Assembly: GCA_025618425.1 (NCBI GenBank) | Contig: CM046832.1 | Location: forward strand, 47,324,859 to 47,388,858 | Direction: 5' to 3' | Length of the DNA stretch: 64,000 bases | DNA from: Heliocidaris tuberculata | Lineage: Eukaryota > Echinodermata > Echinoidea > Camarodonta > Echinometridae | Part shown: piece after piece, positions 1 to 11,014 of the stretch | Layout: the number at the start of each line of letters is the position of its first letter | How positions within the stretch are numbered: position 1 is the stretch's first letter | The notes under the pieces: generated by a model | The model's input: the letters and a program-made list of their open reading frames with translations, nothing else | Databases searched by the model: none | What the model was told of the DNA's origin: nothing | Translations under genes and position numbers: made by a program

Positions 1-338
1 AAGAGTATGGGGGGGAGGCTAAAAATAAACAAAAATGTCCTGAAGATTTGTATAAATGTCTGATGGGTTATTCTGTTGGTTGTGTTGAATTATGTGACTC
101 GAGAGATGATTCAGTACATGAAATAACTTTCATTAAATTTACAATAACATAATGAGCTATGTAATGTCAATATACTTTCTTCTCCGTTGATATGTTCATA
201 TTCTGAAGTGCCTGTATTTACTTTGCGAGAATGCGCTTTCTGATAAGAATTGTCTAACATTTATTTTATTTTGATTTGAAAAGGTGTAACTCCGCAAATT
301 AATTCATATATGTATTGCTTTGTATTGCATTGCTGCAG

Positions 339-454
339 GCTAATTTCCTTCATAGAGTTCCAGGCCTTTGAGGCAATGCTCTGTTCCCCCGATGCTCTTC
401 ATATGGTGGCTTTTCAGCTCTTTGATACCAATGGATCAGGCTTTGTCTCATTCA
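339..454 (+). CDS. SLC25A12/13: Carrier exon 4 (copy 1)
   Basis: The exon completes the Gly codon split after exon 3 and encodes the end of EF-hand 2 (GLISFIEF, with the acidic twelfth loop residue) followed by [15 protein letters not shown] and most of EF-hand 3. Its acceptor is ctgcag and its donor gtaagt. The last codon is split after one base. Confidence 0.95.
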
Positions 455-3400
455 GTAAGTCCCACATGGTTCATTGTGACATCATAAAGTAAACATTGGG
501 GGTGGGGAAATATCAAAGCCTGAACGAATACTGAAGTAACTTTTGCTTTGTTTGTATAAGCTGAATTGTGTGTTCTAAAATTATCTTTCCAACAGATATG
601 CTGTGATAAAAGAGGAAATGATAAAAAAAAAGTAATGGGTAACATGAAATATGTTTGCCATTAAAGCTTATCTTGAGTATAGGAAAGGAAAGGTGTCTGT
701 GTTTTGAGAGAAACTTGTCTGAATTGTTGATCATACAGCCAGGGATATTTTGACCAGCAAAATAAGAACAAATTTACATGAATTTGCTAGAATTCACATT
801 AAAAAGAAAAAACCCACCTTGACACAGATAAGAACATAATGGAATAATGGTTCTATGGATCAGCCAAAATGCTATGAATTTTGATGCATATTACTATTTA
901 GCAGATATCATTTGTTTCTGGCCCCGTTGCATAAAACTTACCATTAACGGTAACTTTGACATCAATGGTAACTCCCATGGAAACCTTGGTTTTGATTGGC
1001 TGTTGAGTGATGTTACCATGGGTTACCATTGATAGCAGAGTTACCATTGATGGTAAGTTTTATGCGACGGGGCCTTAACATCCACCTTGAATTATGATGG
1101 ATTCTGTCAAATTTTTTTTTGGGGGGGGATGTCATAAGTGGAACTCGGGGCTAGCTTCAAGAAGTTGTTAATAGTCGAGGAAAATAAAAATCTAAAATCA
1201 TATTGCTTGTTTTTGTATACTCTTCCAGATGAATTCAAGCAAGTTTTTAGCCTCACAGAAGTGTTCCAGAGGATCCCATTCAACTTTGACACCACTTTTG
1301 TCAAACTTCATTTTGGAACAGAAAAGAAGAAAGAGCTCAGCTTTGTGGAGTTCACACAGTTTCTTCATGTAAGACAAATCCTGGTTGGAATTATGATTAC
1401 AACATTTCATGTTACATTCGTATTTCAGTCAAATGGATAATAGCAATGTTTAATAAAGATATACATATTGACAAGTGGGTGTTAACATCAAAGAATTCAA
1501 AGTTATAATGTGTAATGTGTAGTTATTATTGTCTTTTCATTTCATTATTTATTCAAACATGTATTTGAAGGATAACAAGATCAGCTGTTGGACGGCCCTA
1601 CATCTTGGTCTTGGTAATTAAAAATAAGACAATATCAATGTCAAAAGTGGGAAAATAAATACTTCTTTACAGTATGAGATTGCTAAAACAAGTTGAATAA
1701 AGGTCATACAAGTTGTGAAGTATAAAACTATTTTTAGAATGTGATTTAAGTATTTAACGATTTCTGAGTTTATAATCATTAACATATATATATATATATC
1801 ACTAGTAGAAACAAATATTGAATAAAAAGTATAAATATGATGTTTACATTATGAAGTTCCAAGTGAAAATTGAATCTAGGTCCAATTTCCTATTCATGAG
1901 ACATCAATGCAAATTTGTATCTGTTTTCAACAGAACTTACAAGAAGAGCATGCAAGACAAGCCTTTATCAAACTGGACAAGAACAATGTCGGCATGATCT
2001 CTGCGTTAGACTTCAATAAGATCATGACCACCATCTTGGGTCACATGTTGACAGATTATGTCCAGGACAACCTTGTTACAGTAAGTTTTTCAAGTTACAA
2101 TTTGACAGTAAACATTTGCCCGCCAGAATGGGCCTTGTAAATTATAGTATTATTGAACTTTTGATTATAATTTTGGTAACGGGTTAATGACTATATGACC
2201 TTATGACTATAATATGTACTTAACCTTTATTAAAAGTGAGCCTAGAATACTGGACTCAGTTCTCAGGGATGTATATGAAAATCAAAACCTTAAAATACAC
2301 AATTATTCTTATGTGCTACCTAATCAATCTGTCTCGTGCATTTGTTGTGTGTGTTGGCCAGCTTCTGTCAAGATCAGTCATATGGGGATGGAGGTTGGAA
2401 GCCAGTCCACTGTATTTCTGTAAGCCTTTAAGTTTCTTTAAACCTTCAATCCATGGGGAGCCTTAAAAGATCTTGGTAACGACGTATTCGTCAACCTTTC
2501 CCAATAACTTCTGGACAGTTCCTTTCACACTGCAACTGCTTGACCAACACTTTACTTAATCTGTAAGTGTAATAATAGGTTGTGTGAAAGTAACCCTGCT
2601 ACTCTTCCTGACTCTCTTTCAAGGTCGCAGGAGGAGAGACCAAACATCTGGTCAGCTTCCCGTACTTCAACGCCTTCATCAGTCTTCTCAAGGACATGGA
2701 ACTCATGCAGAAGATCTATGAGCAGATCACCAACGGCTCCCATACACACCCTGTCACTAAGGGTAAGAAAGGTCATGACCTCGACCTTCAAAGGTCATCG
2801 TAATGACTAGGTTTTTGGTTGTTTTGGCATTACTATGAAGCTTGTCACACATCTAGAGTTTGGACATTCTACTATCTTAGTCACATTGCCAAAGTGACTC
2901 CAAAGCAACTCCAAACCAACAGGTTCTTGGCCTGTCGGTGTAATGAACATTTTTGTTTGGCCTATTGTCAGTCTGGTTGAAAGTCTTGTTAGTGTGACTT
3001 GAGTATTACTGGCCTTTAAAGATAAAGTTGAGTTCTGGTCATGAGATTGAATTGTGAAAGAAACTGTCTCAAAGCAGTTGGGAAAGGTTGATTATGTAGC
3101 ACATAAGAATTGGTGTATGCTGTATTAGGTTTTGGAATCACCAAAATGATAAGAAATTGACTTAGTCCTGCTGAGAGTCACATGCACTGCACACAGAAAT
3201 GTGTATATGGGACTACACACAAATGTTCGACCCGAACATTTCAGCTGTTTTCTTGTCATATTTTGAACGTGAAGGCATTTGAAGAACAATCCTTTTCAGG
3301 GGACATATCTACAATCATAATCTCCCGAACTAACATAAAAGGAATGAGAAGCTCACAAATTACCTTTTACCTTTCCCAGAACTCAACCTTCCCTGTAAGG

Positions 3401-5371
3401 CTTAGGGAATCAGTCAGAGAGGCAGGGGTAGGGTGAAGGGAGGGAACAGGGTTATAGACTATAGTGAAATGTTGCTCTAGGCCTGCAGAATTTAAAAAAA
3501 CTTTATCAAAACTTGCAGCATTTTCTATTGATTTCTACGCTTTGAAGTTACAGGATGCAGTCCAAATTAACAGGCAACCAAGTGATTGTGTGATGCACTA
3601 TGCATGTTTTTAAATATCAATTATTATTTTGAAACATTCTCTTGTTATTTTTTTCCAGAGGAGTTTCTCCATGCCGCGCAACAATATTCACAGATCACTC
3701 CCATGGAGGTTTCCATTCTCTTTCACATATGCAACCTGGAAGAATCAGTAGGGTGAGTTTATGTGTCACTTCCAGTAATCTCATTGGCCAATACTCCTGA
3801 AAACCTCATAACTTTTGGCCAGGTTAAAATCCGCTTTAATGCCTAAAGTCAGTCCACTGATTTATGGAGTTTTCTAAATTCAAACTTTTCATCCAGTATA
3901 AATCACCATAATTCTTTAACTTAAGTGGAAATACAAAACTTTATCACTGCAGAATGAATATCTAATTTTCATTCCATAGCCAAATTAATGTATAAGGAAC
4001 TTATGATTTGACACTTGGCCTTCCATATATCAGTAGACTAAGCTAAGCCAGTGCCCTGTCTTATAGAGAGTTGTGATTGATTTGAAGCGATTGCAACTGT
4101 GTATTTAAAGGGAAGCTTGAGTTCTGGAAAAGGTAAAAAATCATTTGTGAGCTTTCTCATTCTTATTATGTCACTTTGGAAGATTGTCATAGTAGATATG
4201 TCCCCTGAAAAGGATTGCTCTTCAAATGCCCTCACATTCAAAATATGACAAGAAACAGCTGAAATGTTCGGGCCGAACATTTGTGTGTAGTCCCATATAC
4301 ATATTTCTGTGTGCAGTGCATTGGAATATCAGCAGGATTGAGTCAATTTCTTATCATTTTGGTGATTCCAAAACCTTACAGCATACACAAATTCTTATGT
4401 GCTATATAATCAACCTTTCCCAATTGCTTTGAGACAGTTTCTTTCACAATTCAATATCATGACCAGAACTCAACTTTATCTTTAAAGAGATAGGAGATTG
4501 TAAATTTGTGATTAATTGGAGGACCTGCGATCAATTTGGACCAATCACAACTCCTTATAAGACAGGGCCCAGGTTTAATTATGCCGCTTGGGTATAGGGG
4601 TCATATTTTTCGACAGTCTCTTTCTGGCTGTGCCACTAATGAATACAGGATTTTTAGGGACCAGCAGAATTATGGAACAAACTGCGAAACAGTTTTAAGA
4701 ATTCTGATGCTGTTGACAACTGTAGGATGCATCTTAAAGCCTATCTATTTTGAATTGCTTTTCTAATTTTATCTTGTGGCTTTGGGAAATATGCTGAACA
4801 TAACGTTCACCATCAGAATTCTTAAAACTGTTTCGCAGTTTGTTCCATAATTCTGCTGCTGTTGACAAGTGTAGGATGCATCTTAAAGCCTATCTATTTT
4901 GAATTGCTTTTCTAATTTTATCTTGTGGCTGTGGGAGATATGCTGAACATATCGTCGTCGTTTTTATGAACTGACGAATGCGTGCATGCACGCAAATACA
5001 CGCTTTGGAGATAATGGTTTTACTAACCGTCGAATCGTGTTTGAATGGCCAGTGCTTCCTTATTCCGTATTAATATACATAATAATATACACCATTTCAA
5101 ACTTAAAGTCTCAAGCTTTCTTTTAATGTATATATTGATACATGCAATTATGCAACGAAAGCAAATTCTGTTATCTAAAAATCTATAAATGCATTTCCAG
5201 CCAATTCACGTTTCTGCGCAACACGCACAGATTCGTCAGTTCGTAAAAACGATGACGATATTTTACTCGCATCTAAATTGCTTTGCTTTTTCCGCTTCTA
5301 TTGTTGTGGCACATAGAAACATATCGGTGATATGTCCTGTATAAACTTATGATGATAAATGGTGGTGGTGG

Positions 5372-5420
<49 letters not shown>

Positions 5421-8400
5421 AATGATGATGATGATGATCATTGAGCAAAGTTACAAGGATAAGATGAATAAATAACTGATGGTAGACATCCAGATGGATA
5501 GAGACGGTTATAGTTGAAAATTAGGGATTATTAAACGCAAAATGAAAAGGAAGGATGAAACTGATTATTAAAGACAGGCAATACAATGATAATTATTTAT
5601 GCCATAAGGCAAAATGAAAAGGAAGGATGAAAGGCATTAAGATAGACAATATATTCTAATAATAATTATTTATTCTTAATCTTTGATTTTTGACAGAGAA
5701 GATCAAGCATATAACGAGGAAGTACTTACCACACTTGGGTTAGCAAATGTGTGGTGCTCTAATCCATTTGTAATGTGTAATTCTCTGTCCACTAAAAGTA
5801 AAGCCTGTAGATTACAAATTGCATGGGCTTTTAAAGCTTAACTTTGATTAAAAACCATTGTAATTAATTTAATATTAAGTTTGCTCATCTAACTGACAAT
5901 GACAATCATATTGTTTTATAATATTTGTAAAAGCTATTTAAAGTGATTGAATGCCCTTTTTATATTTTAGTGGTATTAATTAATGTTTGTAATTTTTTAT
6001 GTTATTTTAATTTGAATATTCAAACAATATCCAGGCATGGAAGGTGAGTTATTGCTGTGTACATACATGTATAAATGCAGTGGATGAGATTTCATTCCTA
6101 ACAAGTTTCCCTTCCTTTTTCTCTATCTGAAAACATCTATTTTCTCTTCTGTATTCAACTACATACATGAACACAATATATAATGTAATGGGCCATTCTT
6201 TGTAAAGTGAAACTATCGGTCACACACGTGACCATCTAATTTTGCCTCTTTGCCGGAAAATCAGATTACATTTTATTGATTTTTTTTATATTACCAGTTT
6301 CCTACATGAACAAGATTTCCTTTTCTTTGACAAGAAAAAGTCATTTCCCGACCATAATGTTTTTACAAAGACATTTACAAATGCCCTTTTTTTAGTGGTC
6401 ATACGCGTGACCCACCCAATTTTCACCTCTAAAAGAAAAGAATGTTCACTTAATTTATGGAAGATTGCTTTCAAACTGTTCAGAGCAATCCCACCTTACA
6501 GCAATGAAAAGTGGAAACTTGCACTCCAAGGGAAATACAAGAAAAGTAGGTTTGAATACCAACAAACAAGTAAGACCCTTTTTCGTGCGAGGTCACACAC
6601 GTGACCGACCTAATGTTGATCTCTAAAAGAAAATGATATACTCTCATTTGAAATAATTACCCTCCATCTGTTGGGGGTAAGACTGTTATTCAAATATCCA
6701 AAATCAGAGACTTCTACTACAAGACAAATACTGGAAATTAGGTTAAAATGAACTATTTTTCAGGATTTTCGTCACACACGTGACTGAGAATGGCCCTAAT
6801 ACATCAAGAATAATGGCTGTTAATTTTCCAGTGTTTTCACTTTTCAGATACATCAAGAATATTTTCTAATACATCAAGAATAATGGCTATTAATTTTCCA
6901 GTGTTTCCACTTTTCAGACATATCTGGTGAAGTATTTTGGATTCCTAAATAATGGGCTCGGTGAGGGATACAGTCTAAATTTTAATACAATGATCATTTA
7001 TGTTTAATCCTCCTTGTATATTTCTCATTGAGGGCTCTATATATATTCCATGAAATATATAGTTACGGTGTTTCATGAGCAAAATAAAATATCTGTCAAT
7101 ATGACTGTTGACTAATGTTCATGTCCGGTATGGCTGTATAATGATCTCACATCTATTTGTCTTGAATTTAATACAATAATTTTTTTTTTGGTCATCTTTT
7201 TGGGACAATTATAGTTTTGAATAACAACTTCAAACTCATGATAAAAAGTTAATTCCCTGGGTATTTACTAAAATTACTAAAATTATTACAACTTGCTTTG
7301 AGATTATTTCTTTTTTTCTACTGTTGCTTGAGTTCAGATAAAACAAAATGGCACCCTGTTACGTTGGTAGGCACCTGATGCACAAAACAAAATGACTCTG
7401 GCTTACAACATACTGTACAGTACTCTTCATCAAGTGTGACCTAATGACATCCTCACATGCTGACAAGTGCACGTTCACATTCAGGAACAGTGAACATTTA
7501 AGTTGAAACTGGTTTTGACCCCAAATGAAGTTGTCTAATATCTACTAAATAATGCTGAAGTGATTTTGATATTGAAAGGGCCTCCTCTCACGAACACAAC
7601 TTTCTCTTTTAACAGATCAGTTCCAAGGAGCTTGAGCTATACTGATCAGAGCAGGGGTTAAGTCACTTTTTTATATGCTGTGTTTTCATGTTTGCTCTTT
7701 TTGTATAGCCTTTGTATGAAATATGGATGTTGTCATTAATTTCTGATACCCAAAATTACTATTAATATTCATAAATTAACCAATCAAGATGTAATGTAGA
7801 AGAAATTTAATAGGGAATAAACAAACAGTTGATGGAGGGATGAATATTTATATATTTATAATACCAGGAAAGTGCATTTGGATATTATTTGCTTTTATAA
7901 CTGTTTATTCAGTTTAGAGTTTTAAAAAGGGATATGAAGTTATTGGTGGATAATAAAGACAATAAAATTATGAATTTGAACAAACCTATGTTCAAATGAG
8001 TTTTGAGATAAAGATTGGCTCAAGAGTAGCCCAAATTAATCCTGTTATGATAAAGATAACATGAAATAATAGCAATGAAGAACCAGCACATAGGACTAAA
8101 TATTTGGATCGGAAGTACAAATTTTCGTTGCTTGTGTGCATTCGTGCTACAGACGGGTCACCTTTGACGATCTGGTGAAGGTTACCCCACCCACTGACGT
8201 CATCAATAAACTCCAGGTGTCACAGCCCAAAGAGAAGGTTGAGCGTACTGCCTTGCTGTCTGTCTTTGAGTCCATCTACAGGTTCACTCTTGGTGCCATC
8301 GCAGGAGGTAAGAGATTAGAACAGAATTGTTCGACAAATACTCCTGTGACTAACGCTCCACACTCAATACCCCTATCCTAAACTACCTAGATTCCAAATT

Positions 8401-10972
8401 TCAACCCTGGACCTGGACTCTGGACCAAACAGGTTGCCTAACCCTAACCCTTAGCCTATCCTAAAACCCAATTGCAATCTTAACCCTAACCCTATATTTT
8501 GACAAAATAAAGCCTTGGGACAACTGTCACAGGGACATATGTCGGAGCACATACACAGAGGCATTTCAAAGACACTCTTGATATTCAAACTGTAGATGGG
8601 TAATTCCGTGCGTGAGATGTGTCTCATATGACATTTGTCTTCTGCCCGGTTATTTCATTTCAAAAAATGCATATTTTTTTATATGAACATTGACCAATGG
8701 TTCTTTCTTCTATCTCTACCATTAGTCAATGGTTTTATCAAAGGTCATCAAAATATGGCTCATATATGTAAGCTATTTTTAGTTGTATGTGTAATACAAG
8801 AACATTTCAAGAGCAGTCCTTTTCATGTGACATTGATACTGTGATATTCTTCCATGTACATAGAAATAAAATGAATAAGAAAGATCAGAAATTGTTTTTC
8901 ACCTTTAACGGTACTCGACCTTCTTCTTAACCCTTCCCAAGCTGTGGGAGGCAAACCCCACCCAAGAATTTGAGTGTTGACTAATTTGTAGGGACTGGAA
9001 ATGGGTATAGTTTCCTTTCTTTAACAGAAAAAAAGGTACCGTCATTGTAGTGTTTATTCTCGTGCAATATATTCAACGTACGATTCTCTGTAGAAACAAG
9101 ACAGGAAAGTCGATGCTCAGCTCTTGAAGGTTAACTTCTGACAATTATTTTGAAAGTTTTGCGGTGCAGAGGGGTTAAAATAGACTCTCTTGATTTTTTT
9201 TTATATAGCTACTGGAGCAACAGCAGTGTATCCCATCGACCTGGTTAAGACTAGAATGCAGAACCAGAGGAGTGGTCAGATGGTTGGTGAGCTCATGTAC
9301 AAGAACAGCTTTGACTGCTTTAAGAAAGTCATCAGGCACGAAGGCATTTTTGGTCTCTACAGAGGTAAGGGTCACAGGTTAGGGGTCAAGGGGTATGGGG
9401 TCAAAAGTGCTTTGTCATGCATTCATGTTGCAGGGGTTTCTGTGCTATACACATATGTTTTTTTGTATGAAGGCATTTTTGGTCTAGTCAGAAGTGAGGG
9501 TCACAGGTTAGGGGTGAGGGGTCAAGAGTTATTGGTCAGGGTTCAAGAGTGTTTTGTTCTGTATACAGGTTGCAGTGATTTGTATGCTATATACAGATTT
9601 TATTTTGTTATGCCTTCATTAGGTATGATAAAGACCTCTTTGGTCTCTTCAAAGTTAGTGCACATGTTAGGGGTAAAAAAAATTCAGGGTTAACACAATC
9701 TTATAGTATGTATTGAGGTTGCAGGGCTTACAAGACATACCCCAGATATCTTGGAAATTTCATATCCAATGAATTTTTTTTCAGAGAGCCATATCACACC
9801 AACTGGCTTGAACCTTATTCCTTCTCTTGGGCTCAGAAAGAACTTAGATCATACTGAGAGCAGACATTTTTTTAATATCAAATACCACTTTCGTTTCCAT
9901 CTTTCTCGTGAAATACTATTATTGTCAAACTGTCATTGTCTTGAAATGTAGGTCTTCCGCCTCAGCTGGTAGGAGTAGCACCTGAGAAGGCCATCAAGCT
10001 AACCATGAATGACTTAGTCAGGGACAGAGTCAGGAGAAAGGATGGCACATACCCATTTTGGGGAGAAATGCTTGCAGGAGGATGTGTATGTATTGTTACA
10101 TCGTTATTCCATTTATCTGCATAGAAATAATCAGGTTAATGTGTGATATCAAAAGATCCAAATTTTCCAATGTGATTATTTTGAATTTGTAATATGATGT
10201 TAAAAGCAATTGTTCCTGATTTGTGAAAGTTTCATGCTGTGCAATAATTGAACCGAAACACTAAATTTTTACAATTGCGAGTGTCATTCATGACAGTTTC
10301 TATAGTACAGTTATACAGTTTACAGTAATCAGCATTTTTGATAATTAGCATTTTGAAATTCATAACCTTATTGTATTTGTACATCAAGTGATGTTCCCCA
10401 ACCCTTTAGAGATGGATAAGATCAGACTGCAAGTAACTGGCTAGATTCAGACATGTCACAGGGTATCTTGTTTTAAAAAGTTTCTGTTAATCTTTGACCT
10501 TTGACAGGCTGGTGGGTCACAAGTGATGTTCACCAACCCTTTGGAGATTGTTAAGATCAGACTACAAGTGGCTGGTGAGATTCAGACAGGCCCCAGAGTA
10601 TCTGCCATCTCAGTCATGAAAGAGCTTGGTCCCTTTGGACTCTATAAGGTAAGAATCAGTATCATTTACTACATTAGGGTTAGGGTCAGGGTCAGTGTTG
10701 GGGTCAGGAGTATGGATAGGGACACTTGAGTGGTTGGGTATTGTTCCAGTTTTGTTGTCTGCTCTTAATTGCTCCATGTCTTATTTTTAAGGACCTGTAT
10801 GCTATGCTATATATTTATATATGTATATATTTCACTGGATACCGCTTTTCTGAGACACACAACAATGCGGTTTATTCCGTCATAATAGCGCCACCTATGT
10901 AAAGGAGACACAAGTACAAAGAAAAAATACAAAGGGTGTCTCCCTATAACACCGTTTTTGGGTTATGTGTCT

Positions 10973-11014
<42 letters not shown>

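Noticed and set aside
3182..3436. 84-codon open frame upstream of exon 8
   Set aside because: It falls inside foldback element A and has no protein similarity that I recognise.
6242..6604. 120-codon open frame
   Set aside because: It lies wholly inside the CACGTG repeat element, its codons follow the repeat structure, and no protein family is recognised.
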